Shown piece after piece: positions 47,201 through 59,400 of a stretch of 64,000 nt of DNA. Position numbers and translations under genes: made by a program. Origin of the DNA: Spirodela intermedia (lineage: Eukaryota; Streptophyta; Magnoliopsida; Alismatales; Araceae); contig LR746278.1 in assembly GCA_902729315.2 (NCBI GenBank), positions 1,809,001-1,873,000 on the forward strand. Direction: 5' to 3'. Each line of letters starts with the position of its first letter. The stretch's first letter is position 1. The notes under the pieces were generated by a model. The model searched no databases, had not been told where the DNA came from, and saw only the letters and a list, made by a program, of their open reading frames with translations.

Positions 47201-50200
47201 ATATCCCTCTTTCCTGCAACGGACGTGCAGGGCAACTTATAGAACGTAAACTTAAGGTCGGGAATCCGGATGCCGACTATACGACTTAAATCTTCTGCGA
47301 GTCCGTACAGGCTAGCGTTCTTAGCACTCTCGTGGTAAAACATTGCGCATGGTAATAAATTGCAACAGATCTATGTGACTGCTAATGTCCTCAATCAGTC
47401 ATTTTGGCATGACTAGTTGGTAAGCAGCTGAAGCAGCCATAAATTGCAACTAGTCATTTTGACACGACTGGTTGGTAAGCTGCTGAAGCAGTTGACGCAG
47501 CCATAAATAGCTACTACTCATTTTGACATGACTGGTTCGTAAGCAGTTGAAGCAGTTGACGCAGCCATAAATTGCTACTACTTATTTTGACATGACTGGT
47601 TGGTAAGCAGTTGAAGCAGACATAAACACTGCTGTCATGATAATATATCTCCAAGTAGTTAACAGAGTACATAGACTACAAGGAATGAACTGTTTGACGA
47701 TCCAGGCGCCTGCCCTCTGACAATTAAGGAAATTGTTCACTACGCTCTCTCTGTCAAACATAAGACTACCTTCTGATAGAGTCAATTCAGTTCTCAACTG
47801 TTTTAGATACGCTCAATGTAAAAATCGATACCAAAATACTTGAAAGCAATGCTTTAGACTAAGACCAAAACATTTAAACATTAGGAAAAACTTGATCCAG
47901 ATTCTTTTCGATACTAAACATTCAGATAATTACAACACAAATTAAGGTTAATTTGGCTTGACTCATCATTCCTTGATACAACTAATTTCGATAGAATCTA
48001 TTTTCAACAGTTGGGAGAAACTCTGCTTCCTGACCCTCAAGTCTGCCATTAAAGTAAGGTGTAAATGCCATTCAAAACTTGGACTTCTAAACAGCACCCT
48101 CTGTTGGAAGCAATCCGAAAAATTGGAACCATTTAAATGCAAAACTATACCCAAAGAGTTCCTAGTTGCACTGATCTATTCTCATCCCACTTTCGGACCT
48201 CCTGCTCGAAGCAAAATTATTGAGATTTCGGACCACATCTGCATCGTCAGCTTGAGAGTATAGATGAAGATGTCTTTAACTTGTTCCTTCCAATTTGACA
48301 CTTTCGACGATCCAATTTAACAGTTTCGTTCTACGCTGAGCAAAGGATCACCCTGCAATAGTCCCATAGAGTTTTTTATAGCACCCAACCTGTCCTCTAT
48401 CAATGAGGATTGAAAATTTTGCATTAGCTGATGATCAGATCAACATAGTTTTCGAAAACAGAGTTCTTCTACTGCATCCCAACTGATCCTTCAATAGCAT
48501 TCCCAAAATCACGACACAGCAATGCTATTATCTCCTCACCTATTGCCATGACGTGAAAATTTGCACGTTGCCAAAACTTATCTATGATAGACCTTCCGCA
48601 AAAACTAACTAACTTTTGTAAACAAACTGTCCCAAAACATTTTCCGAGCCCATTGGTCAGAGCCTCGGCTATTATTACCATTTAGTCTTAAAAATAAATC
48701 AGAGTGCCGCTAAACTAAGCACTCAGCCTCCCTCAAAAATTATTCCTTCACACCATTCACATTTGTATAAATCATAATCGAGCATGCATCACTGTCATCG
48801 AAAAAAGCAGCAGACATCAATCGAAATGTTAAAAATATAAAACAATTATGCAGATTAATGGCCGTCGTACAATAAAATATCACACTAAATCAAAAACGCA
48901 TTATATCATTTCGCAGATCCATCAGGTCTAAAACTTAATGAAACTCATAAACTGTTTATTAAAGCAACGAAATATCCAGAGTATAAAGTAGCATTATATA
49001 CAATATGGACCTCACTGCAGACAAAGGACTAGAAGTAGAGAGCATACCAAAACCTCTATTCCCATTGACAGTTGAATGAGAGTTCACCAAACTATCCTTT
49101 GAATCAAACTTGGTCTTCACAGTTGTTCTGAGAGTCTTGCGGTCTCTTTTTCTTCTTTCTTGGCAACGTTTATTCTTGACTGCTCGAAATTTGTCTGAAA
49201 TGAACAGACAAAGGTAAAAGATATGTTTCTACGATGAGTCACATTCACAATTAATTCCACATCTACGTAATGTTTTTATTACAGAGGATATAAAGGAGTT
49301 TGGAGCAGAAAGGCCTCGCGTGAGGGAACTTGGAAAAAAAAAAAATTGGTGTTGATCCCAAAGAGAATAGGAGAAAGAAGCCAACACGACCATATGACCA
49401 TGGGATTATTGAATGGGATGTATAAACTGCACATGGCCAATTCTAAAAGCCAAGAGAGTAATCAAAAGAGTGATAAGACGGAACCATAGAAACTTTATCA
49501 AAGGGTGGTGAATTTAGAAGAAATTTTGAAAGTATGAAAAATGCATGCATGCGATGAAAAGCCAGAAATGCAAAGGATTGATCCTCAAGATAGATCTTGG
49601 AAAGGCATATAAAAGGGTGAGATTGGATTATAGCTTATATATACAAGTTGGATGGGCTAAATGACATATGGACAGGATAGATCCGATCTTGAACCACATC
49701 TTCTTGCAAATCTTGACCAATTGACAGCCACTGACATCCTAGCATTGGAGAAAGTTAACCAAAGGAAATCATTAGTCCCGTCTCCCAACTGTTCTTGTTA
49801 CTGTGTACGGAGCAAAATGTGAAGATGATTTAAAATATCAGTATTGATCAGACATCGCTGGCCATATGCACAGGGTTCGCTAAAATCATGCCTCCAATAC
49901 TCAGTTAATGTCATTGTTTATTTCCTTCATAAGTACAAGTATTAATGGAAAAACCCGTTGATACTGAAAATGTTGAGAAGAGGCCGGCAAACTCAAAAAT
50001 GAATTTTTAAAAGAATGTCATTGCAGAAATGAAAACAAGGGAGGAAACCCAGGATGGTAGATACGAACCTAGAATATGAAACTGGAGATTTCTCTTTCTT
50101 AATTGGAGACACCAAAAGGTGATCACAAAGTATGATGCCTTACCGTGTACAAGATTTTTTGGACATTACGAGGGGAATAGTCCAATCGTTTTCTACAACA

Positions 50201-51953
50201 AAACTGATCTGTAGAGAGGATGGCCACTACTGTCAAAGCGGACCAACTACCTTATATAATCTCTTGGTGACAATTTTATCTATTCCTTTGGGGATTTCAG
50301 CAGCAAAATGGGCATAGACGCATATCTCCTTTTAATTTTAACGGTCAAGGAATATATGACACCATCTTTGCCAAAAAATGTGGCAGCATTCTCACCAAAA
50401 GGCAAGAAAATAAGAAATAAACTACCATTATTACCAGAAGCAGCATCCTTTACGCCACAAGCGTCCACAGAAACACCCGGGTGCCCAGTCCTGGCTTGGA
50501 TAGGACTACTTCGCCTCTTTAAAGACTTCTTGTGCGGTTCCCCACTGTCATACTTTGGCCATGATGGACAATTATCCTCTCCAATAATCTTTTTGGGGCC
50601 GTTTTCTCTGTGCTTCGAAGTGGTGGGATCGGTTTTATACAAAACACCACCATTCCTTTTATTTCTACAGATCAGATCGTGCCCAATGCCTTTATCTGGG
50701 CCCTTTCCATCTACAAAGGTAATATTCATCCCAGTTATTAGCATCATATTCACACTCGGAATGTATTCCATAAAGATACACAAAAAAATCCAACATAGGT
50801 AGTAACAAATTCAGAAACGTGTAGTACAACCAGATATATTTGTTTAGAAAAAATGTGCGAAGAAAGCCTACATAGTACAACAGAAAAAGTATTCATACAA
50901 TCCCCTCACATGTGGCATACTTCCCCAACTTCCCCCAAACCAATCTACGGTAAAGGAATAGCTCAATGAAGAGACGATCCACAGAATAACAAACCCTTTG
51001 AGGTACCATAATGGAAACGTTCCTATCATCATTTACCCACGCTTAATCTCTTTACCATTTCGGGTGAGAACTAATAAAACTAGCACAAAACGATGCACAA
51101 AGGAAGGAAGCTGGAAGCATACATTAGTTAGTGAATATAAAGAATACCACTCGACGACTGAAAATGGCCCCGGCTCAAGTTCTCTAATAGAAAATAAGTG
51201 GTTCCAAAGACCTTACAGACATTTGGAGCCCGTACATATATGCAACAACAGTGTCCATTTAGAACATCTTTGAATGTAGATCACACAAGCTACCAAATAG
51301 ACAGCAAAAGTGCATTTATTATTGCATTCTTTACACGAGACGAGTTCCTCTGAATCTTTGGATATCCATAGACGTCGACCAAGGTATAATACGCGGTGCA
51401 TATAATCCATTAATGGACTTGCATACAGTATGACTTGAAGTTAGTTAGTTGCATAAAAACAGACGATAGTATGCATTTTAGAGTGGAGCCCTAATTTTAT
51501 TGCATAAAATAGCATGTAACCTTCCAAGAAGCCCAACGAGTCTGGGAGATCGGCATGTAAGAAACGTTTATTTCTACTTTTCCAGATGAAAATTCATAAT
51601 ATTAGTTTTTTTCCATATAGATCACTCGCCTGTGCGTCCAACAAATCAAGAAACGATTAACCAGACGTTCCACTGGAGACAGAACGGAAAGAAAGAAAGC
51701 GTACAATAGATTTCAAAACCCTCGTCAAATGAAACATTTTTTTCCTAATTATACTGCTTTTCCCCTTACCTCCGTGGAAATCCCCACCGCCGGAAGAAGG
51801 CCCCTGCGCAGAAAATAAAGAAGCCCCACTACCGGTGGAAGAACCCGCGACCGAGTCTCGAGTCTCGGACTCCCGGACCCTACCGAAGGCCTCCGATCCG
51901 AGGAGCTTTGAGACGACAACGGCCGCCGGTAGAGGTAGCTCCACCGCATCCAT
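44268..51953 (-). CDS. Unrecognised plant protein, 657 aa, Ser-rich with a basic nuclear-signal-like stretch
   Basis: I do not recognise a named family. Six exons close in frame, minus order: 51953-51770, 50710-50435, 49194-49048, 45995-45700, 45546-44967, 44758-44268. The N-terminus MDAVELPLPAAVVVSKLLGS is hydrophobic but is not a clear signal peptide. Exon 2 is Lys/Arg/Ser-rich (KKSLKRRSSPIQARTGHPGV). Exon 3 has a strongly basic helix-like stretch at about 154-175 (DKFRAVKNKRCQERRKRDRK), a plausible nuclear localisation signal. Exon 4 has DLTKSVDDLSLNELLDGSFS and RKAASVLTAHNTMGSSGSW. Exon 5 has AYQPKDILQRLGLSAARDLG and KWVRIGSNSCLMGEE. The C-terminal exon has LLAAAEILYEVA, PSQKTMKARKV, KCSIPAENAHNPL, then an Ala/Pro/Gly-rich end. 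No membrane helix or enzymatic motif is visible. Introns 1 and 2 exceed 1 kb and intron 3 is about 3 kb with a tandem repeat. Exon joins are consistent, but homology support is from general plant-like patterning only. Confidence 0.75.
47399..47637. repeat. Tandem repeat, four units of 55-64 nt, in an intron
   Basis: Units start at 47399, 47454, 47518 and 47582. Each reads approximately TCATTTTGACATGACTGG, TTGGTAAGCAGTTGAAGCAG, then CCATAAATTGCTACTA. The later units have an extra GTTGACGCAG. It lies within intron 3 of the unrecognised gene. Confidence 0.9.
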
Positions 51954-53428
51954 CCACCTAAAAGAGACGGAACGGAACCATCCGCGAAAAATAATACAGC
52001 AAGGAAGTCGCTATCCCCGTGGATCCCAGACGCCCCTCATCTTGCGGGACGAGGATCCCCCCAGAAATACTCTCTCCCCAGACAACGGTGCCGCCTCATA
52101 TCTGCGCCCATCGATCTGCGCAGCAATTACGGCAAACGAGGTGGAGAGGAAGGAGACTAATTGACGCCGACGCCTCCTCCCGCCGGCGAGAGAACAGGGG
52201 AACGGTGGCGGAGAGCGCCTAGGGCAAAAAGGAAAAACGGCTAGAAGAAGGGTATTTATAGTTTTCGGGAAAACCCCCAGCCACCCTAACGTGACATGGG
52301 TGCTTTCCAACCGGTCGGAGGGAGTTTCTGAGACCACCGGTGCCGCTTCGGTTCCAACCTTCTGTCCTGAGATCTCTCTCTCTCTCTCTCCCCCTCCTCT
52401 CTCCCTCTCCCTCTCTCTCCCTCTCTCTCTTTCCCTCTCTCTCCCTCTCTCTTTCCCTCTCTCTCCCTCTCTCTCCCTCTCTCTCTCCCCCCTCTCTCTC
52501 TCTCTCTCTCTCTCTCGCTCTTTCGCTTGCGGTGACGGCACGTTGTCGCGCCACGGCAGATTCTACATCATTTGCCGAGGCCTCTCTCTCTCCTCCACGT
52601 CGATCTCAACCTCTCCCATGGCCCACCGAGATCCCCATTGCCAAACATAACGGCGGGAATACATACGTCATTTTCCTCTATTGGTTAACTATCACTAATA
52701 GTCAACCGTGTATATTTTCTCAATTATAATATATTTTATTTAACACCTGTTATGTCTGTGAAATCCCGACTCAAGCCTAACACAAACAAGAGGGGGGGGG
52801 AGGCAAGTCAACCCCCTGCCAAATTCTGACTCATCTATAAGCCATTGACTTTTTAACGTGTATTATTTTCGATATTTAGTTAGGAAATTGACTCGCTTCC
52901 AACGGACTATGATTAACAGCGTTTTGAGATGATGAAATCCACCGGGATTGAGCAGTGCCCACAGTGGAGAACTAAATAAGTGCACCAAAAGGTCAACTCT
53001 TCGAGTGGGAATAGAGATTGCGATATTTGCCCAAAATTAATAGCATACGCCGCAAATCCCGGGTGAAGCCTATTAAAATAGGATTGGGCCCCACTGAGAG
53101 CCGTTCTCGCTCTGAATGGGGCTCAGCCACTTGTCAGAAGAAAACAACGACGATCGTGGGTCGCGGGAAGAGAGGGGAGAGAGAGGTTAGAGAGAGAAAG
53201 ATATAGTATTTTTGTACGACATCGACCGAAAGGCGTAGGAACTCTGTGATGATTGCGCTTTCATTTCTCAAATTCTATGCAGAATCGAAGGCGGCTCGTG
53301 TACAAGGAGGTTCTCTCTCTCTCTCTCTCTCTCCCCCTTCCTCCATGTCTCCCCATGAACCGCCGGAGCAAGGAAAGAGGGAGAGAGATTCTGATCTATC
53401 TAATTTCCCATTCGCTCCGCCGCAGCGG
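51954..53428. other. Intergenic region: promoter of the unrecognised gene and WRKY 3' flank
   Basis: 1.5 kb. The first 300 bp upstream of the ATG at 51953 are GC-rich, probably leader and core promoter. A long CT tract follows (52373). 52670-53000 is AT-richer and carries several GTCAA/TTGAC cores. A further CT run lies at 53310-53333, about 95 nt beyond the WRKY stop codon. No other gene is supported. Confidence 0.6.
52373..52520. repeat. Long imperfect (CT)n tract
   Basis: About 148 nt of almost pure pyrimidine, CT units broken by CCC and TTT interruptions. It reads as (GA)n on the sense strand about 420 bp upstream of the unrecognised gene's ATG. Confidence 0.95.
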
Positions 53429-54521
53429 TCAACTGCCGGCGATCCACGGCGGAGACACGAAGCCGAAGTGGTCGAAGAGGTCGTCGGCGAAACCGGCGGG
53501 GGAGGCGACGGCGGGATACGAGCTGGCGTCTTCGATCAGCTGATCCAAGTCCATAGATACGAAGTCCCCCAACACGTCCACGTCTTCCACGACAAGGTCC
53601 TCCTCCGCCTCCTCTTCTCCCTGCCGCCGTTGCGGCGGCGGAGTGGCCGGAGAATCGCCATCTCCGGCGGGGGGAGAAGAGAGTGGAGCTTTATCGGCGG
53701 TGGCAGAGAAGCGCGGCGGCGACTTCGGTCGGGCGGCGCCGCCGGCGTGGGAGTTCCGGTGAGCGGGGGCTTCGTGGTTGTGCTCCGACGTGTAGGTGAT
53801 GATGAACATCTCGGGGTTGGTCCTGCTGCGCTCGACCTGCTTCCTCGCAGGGCAAACCTTGGAGCTGCTGCACCTGTAATAACCCCTGCGATGGCCGTGG
53901 AAGAAGACGACGGTGTTAACGACGGCAGCTTCATCGCCGTTTGAGAGGAAGTACAGCCATTTACAGTGATCGGAACTGACCTTGGATAGGGGGAGCCCTT
54001 GATGGGCTTCTGGCCGTACTTCCGCCATGCCCACACGTCATCGGAGAGGAAGTCTGCGGGGAGCTCGCACACCACCTTCTTCTGCTGCTTCTTCCTGCGG
54101 AATTTCCGGGAACGGGAGGATTTGTGAGCGAACCAGAAACTCAGAAACTCAGACCCAGAAGAGAGAGAGAGAGAGAGAGAGAGAGGGTGGACCTTCTCTT
54201 GGTGGGTTTCTTCTGGGGATGCTGGATTTGGTGCAGTTTCTGGGGAGAAGAGTGAGAGGAAGAAGGGCAAGGGCTCCCCTGGTTCTGATTTGGGGGAGGT
54301 TGGGGGAAGAAAGGCCTGAGGAATTCCTCGAGCTCCTGGAAGGCTCTATGGGCAGCGACTTGATCCGGGAAGCAGAAGAGGGGTTCGTCCTTTTCGGCGA
54401 CTTCTCCCTCTCTCAGCCATCCCTGGAGCTCTTGAAGAGGGAAGGAGAAAGGATCGGCCATGGGCGTTGACCCAGAGAATCCCTCCACCACTGCCCTGAG
54501 ATCCCACCCTTCGCCCACCAT
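53429..54521 (-). CDS. WRKY22: WRKY transcription factor, group IIe (WRKY22/27/29 type)
   Basis: Nuclear DNA-binding protein that recognises W-boxes; relatives act in innate-immunity and senescence signalling. Three exons, minus order: 54521-54193, 54094-53981, 53885-53429, coding 299 aa. The start at 54521 gives [13 protein letters not shown], like the DDWDLHAVV beginning of WRKY22; in-frame Met codons further up look like leader. The basic stretch [13 protein letters not shown] precedes [27 protein letters not shown] sits at 133-139, followed by [14 protein letters not shown] and a C-x5-C-x23-H-x1-H zinc finger (C153, C159, H183, H185). The intron falls at the family's usual Arg codon (PYPR|GYY). 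The acidic, Pro/Ser-rich C-terminus ([20 protein letters not shown]) is a likely activation region. Residue 158 is Val ([10 protein letters not shown]), where group IIe members normally have Gly. Confidence 0.95.
54160..54186. repeat. (GA)n run at the 5' end of WRKY intron 1
   Basis: About 13 GA units. On the sense strand this is a CT run that begins about 6 nt after the donor GT of intron 1, inside a very short intron of 98 nt. Confidence 0.9.
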
Positions 54522-56483
54522 GTCTCCGGTGGCAGAGAATCGACCTGCCTGTTGAAGCTCCTTGGACGGCAACCCTCCTCGGAGCTCGGAGCTCGTTGTA
54601 TCCTCTCGCTCTCTCTCTCCAGGGGCCTCGAGAGCTATTCCATGTGATCTCAATCCGCCTGCGGCCCTCTATTTAGGCACTTCGAGTGGAGTCGGTGGGG
54701 AGAAGCCGTCACAGGAGGAAGAGGGACGCGGATGCCATGGTGGGCCAGGAGAGGGGGAGAGAGGGGGAGAGAGAGGGAGGGATGGGTAAGCAAGAAAGAG
54801 GACGGCGCCGCCTTCCAGGTGGACTTTCTAGGCCAGTCTTGCAACTCTACGTGTTGAAAAGTTGTCATCGCCGGGATTATTGTAATTCAGTGAACGTTTC
54901 TTCATGTTCCTCGTTTCTACTCCTTTGGCGTTACTCTCACCGTTGACATTACTCGAATGTCAGAGGAGAGAGAATATGACCCGTTTGGCGCGCAAAAAAA
55001 GTCGTTTCCGCCTTGTCATTTCAACCCAAACTAATCGAGTCTACATCCACGACGGAGCTAATCATGGCAACATCTCTCTCCACTAACCCATAAAAATTTC
55101 CATCTTTAGTCGACATTAATCATTTACTTAGCCACGTCACCATAAAACTGGTATATACACCGTAAAAATAACGAATATTTTTAATAAAAAAACAAAATTA
55201 TAGGAGACAATACGTCCCACGATTTTCGCCACCTAAGATATACTAGTCATTTATACTTTTATCGATATATAATAATATAACATATAGGCACTGCGTGCAT
55301 CATGGATAAATATAAAAAGTAGACCGTTGACAAATCAAATCAACCATGCCGTGTAATTCACGTGATCACAATTGTCATACTCAATCCGTTGTCTTAGTAA
55401 GGTTCATTAATGGCCCCCACGTGTTGACCTTTCTCGTTCATATAGGATTCCGGCACGTACGTGAAGGGGGAAATTCCGGCGGATTTGCCGGACATAACTG
55501 CCGACCAATGAGGTTTGACCAGATAAAACAAGTCAGCCGCGTTTGGCCCCACCGAAAGAAACAGTCGCACGCCGCGCAACGCGAACACGTCCTGGGGTAA
55601 TCCTGAGCTGTCGGTCAACGCCGCCAGCTCGTCCATTGTTTGTCAGCGGTGGCACGCTTATTCTACATGCGACTATTTGATCGGAGACCACCGGGTGGAA
55701 TGGGGGGATTTTTCAACTCGTTGACTTCTGTACCGATGCGACGGCGGAGGCTCCCACCTACGAGATGCACTTAGGAAGTTTGGTCGCCTCCGATTATGTG
55801 ATTAATATAATCATTAAACAAGATCAATCGTAATCGAGATGTTCTATTTTCGTCTCGTGGCGACGAGTTGGGCGGTGGTCAACGGGGTTCGGTTAAGGGA
55901 AAAGATCATCGCACGAAGTACTACACAACCTTGGGTCGTATTTTTTTTATTAATGTAACGTCACTAAACCCGCATATTCTTATTATTTAAGAATAAAAAT
56001 TAGAAAAATGCCTCTGCGGCTTAATTACGCTTTAATTATTTTTAAATGTTCCTTTTATAAAACTGTATACTAGATAAGTATGAAAATATATTATTTGTCT
56101 ACATTCTGAAAAAATCTTAAATAAGGTTTTAAATAAATAAAAATAAAATATAAAAATATTTCCAATCTATTTTGAGAGGAAGATTTTATTTATTTATTTA
56201 TGATTTTTGTACATATATTATTCAAGGTTGAAAAGAGTAGAAAACGGGGAATATATAATAAAGTTTATTAATTGATAAAATATATTAATTTACCGGGCTG
56301 TTGGGCCGACATTTTTCGACCGGTCGGCGGCTAATCAGCTTCACTGTGTGCTGCGAATTTGCCCCCGTCCGAGGCTATTTGTTGGCGGGGATTATGAGTT
56401 CAAACGGCAGCACCTCCTCGGTGCTCTAGGCGCCTAGTTTCACACTCGCCGCCGGCGGGCCGTTCCCTTTCCGCGCATCGGCG
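54522..56483. promoter_or_regulatory. Divergent promoter region between WRKY and TEBICHI
   Basis: 2.0 kb head-to-head spacer. GA-rich leader-like sequence lies next to the WRKY ATG (54750-54800). The middle has mixed composition and carries a W-box cluster. 55960-56290 is very AT-rich. A GC-rich stretch then leads to the TEBICHI ATG. No gene is supported in it. Confidence 0.6.
55424..55882. promoter_or_regulatory. Cluster of five W-boxes
   Basis: Strict W-box hexamers (TTGACC or TTGACT, either strand) occur at 55424, 55515, 55613 (as GGTCAA), 55721 and 55877 (as GGTCAA). Weaker TTGACA copies lie at 54943 and 55327. They sit about 0.9-1.4 kb upstream of the WRKY ATG and 0.6-1.1 kb upstream of the TEBICHI ATG. 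WRKY proteins bind these sites, so auto- or cross-regulation is plausible but unproven. Confidence 0.5.
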
Positions 56484-59400
56484 ATGGCGTCGTCTTCTGG
56501 ATCCCCTCGATCCCCCGTCGACCAGGTTTCGATCCTGTTAAACCCTAATCCCTGGGACGAGGCTCCGTGTCGGGACGCATTGTTGTCGTGTCCTCGATCT
56601 GACGTTTCCACCATTCTCATCGCTAAATTTTCTCGATTCCTACGGAGAAGCGTGGGATTTTCTTTCAAGCGTAAGATTTTTACCGTAGGGTTTCCTCGCG
56701 CAGTTATGTTCTTCGAGAATGAAGCAGACGCCGTCGTCGAAGAGCGAAAAGATAATCGAGGATGCAAAAAATTTGCCGACCGTGTCTCCCGGCACCAAGG
56801 GTACGTTGGACGGGTACCTGGTGAGGACCCCCGATGCTAAAAGCCCTCCGTCCGCTCGACAACACAAGAACAAGAGCAGAGCGAAGAAGAACTTGAAATT
56901 GGTTTCGGACCGGAACACTGATTTCCCAGTGGAGCCGGCGTCTCCATCCTGCTCTACGCGGCCTAGAGATATTCAAGCGGAGGTTGAAGACCAAAGATGG
57001 GTCCGTTCAGGGGTAAATTCCGAAGGGTCTGATGACCGTATCGGTTCAAATGATCTTTGTGGCGGTGGCGGAAAGACAAAACCTCTACCAGAGGAGACGG
57101 AGAGTACCGAACTAAGAAGGTTTGCTGCCAATTTCTTGTCTCTGTATTGCGGGTAAAGTTCCATCCTCATAAGAATCATTCTTCCTTTCAAGATCATCTA
57201 CTTTTCTTCAGTTATTGGTGATTTTAATTGCGAATTTTGTCAAATACACTTATCACGGACGTTCATTTTTTTTCTGTGATCCGTCTTTAATTCTCTTTTA
57301 TATTGGTTGCATAGCGAACTTCCCTCTGCTGTGAATTTCGAGGCGGAACAGAGGCAGAATGTCTATAAACGAAATGGTAGTCCGTCTCTGCAAGGTCCAA
57401 AGATCGAAGTATGTACTAAGAAGCAACGCATGACAATTCTGGATGATTTATCACCTGAAGTGGTGAATGTACGTTCTCGTGAATGCTTTTCTGAACTCAA
57501 GGAGTCTTCCTCGAGAATTAAACCTGATGAAGCAGTTGTCTCTCATTTACGGGAGCTTGATGTAAGTGCTTTGTGATATTTTGCATCGTTTACTTGGTGA
57601 ACAGGTCAAACGATGACGGTTGAATATTTGTACAGGTAGTAGTTCCACGTGGGTCCCATGGGGAACCCGGTACAGCAGATAGGGAGGCCTTTTCAGGTCG
57701 AAAAAAATGCAATAATACACCAACTTCGGGCTTGTATAGAGGAGAGTGTGACACACCTGGATCAGTCACGGTCTCTTGTAACCGGAAAACTCCTATGTCA
57801 TCTTACAGAAGTTCCATTTTCTCCCCAGGGGAAGAATTTTGGGCTGAGGCAATTCAGGTTGCTGATGGCTTGTTTGGTTCAGGGGATAGATTGTCTCTTC
57901 AAGTTCCTAATGGATTTGATTCTTGCAAAGGCCAATTTAAGACAGAGCACTCGGAAAGTGGTGGACATTGCAGTAAGGTTCTCGAGGTGGGACTCTGTAC
58001 CATGCCTTCGGAGGACAGAGAGCATATTCTTGGAGAATTTGATGGTATTTCCGAAGCAAGACCTCTTAAATTAGATGCTTCTTTGAAATTAACCGGTAAG
58101 AGTATGGAAATAATTGCTTGTCAAAATGTATCTCCACTTCCAGTGAAGCATTTTGATTTCTCACATGAGCACCACAACTTTGATAAAAATAAAGGGCATG
58201 AATATTTCGATGACAAAATGAAAGATGCCATACCTCCAGGGAGTGAAAAAACTGCTGTTAGATATATGGCTGGTAAAGTTAAGAAGAGTGACGTTATTTG
58301 CCGTTCTCCAGAGAGACCTGGAGATAACCATACTGAAAAAGAGAAGCCAAAATCTTATTTGGGAATGCGTGCAGATGTTCCATACTCTTTCTCTGAGGAG
58401 TCACCAACGACATTGAAAGCTGAACTTTGCAAAGAGATAGAGAGTTCTCACCCACATGCTTCTGATGATGAGAAAGATGTATTTCAGTATCCGAATCTGC
58501 CTTGCACAATGCCTAATGTAGAGGAAGAACCCAAAAGTTGCTTGGTTGTTGGTGGCAAAAACAATGTTGCTGGTACTCCTTCAAGCTCCATGCCACTTAA
58601 AGATTGTGTAAGGCTTAATACGTGGCTTCCCTCTGAAGTATGCAGTGCCTACATGAAGAAAGGCATTTCAGCACTTTATCCCTGGCAGGTACTTTTCTAC
58701 TTTGTCTGCCTCTTTAATATGCAACATCTGATGCCTTGGTTGGTGACTGAATCTCGTTTGTTGTTAGTTCAGGGTTCGTTAAATATTGATATATCGTACT
58801 AGAATTTGTCATATCGTCCTAGATAAAGTGCGGTTAATTTTGGAGAGTATTTTTAGTCTGGAGGTGGAATAGTATGCTTCAAATATCTGTTGGAAAAACA
58901 AGTCATGTATCCCTACATTTTTCTCAACTGAGATCATGTAGGAACTGTAAATAGTTGACAGAAGTGTCAATTTTTTTTCCTATTGTATGCCCATGTGATG
59001 TTTGGACGACCGTGTCATTTAAAAGCTTTTCTTGTCTATGCACCCGGGGCCAGCTGTGTCCAACTTGGTTAACTAGTCCTGTATGCAGCCTAATGTCCGA
59101 GATAAAGGGACAGTGATATGGATATTAGAGGACGGACAGTGAGAGAAGAATTCTAGCGAAGTCAGAGACTGATGGAAGGCGAGGTTGTGAAAGTGGACAG
59201 GCAGCAGAAAAGGATATTGAGATTGGAGGCAACTGGGCAATAAGAGATGAGAAAGAGGGAAGTGGGAGAGGAGGGGCAATAGAGCAGGGAGGATGCAACC
59301 GGGGGAGAAAGAGGGGTGAAAGAGAAGAAGAGTGGGCTACGAAAAGGAGGAAGCATATCAGAGAAGGGAATGGAAGGAGAATGTGCCAGAGGAGGGAGTA

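Noticed and set aside
52219-52729. Frames encoding long Arg-Glu or Ser-Leu repeats
   Set aside because: Pure translation of the CT/GA microsatellite.
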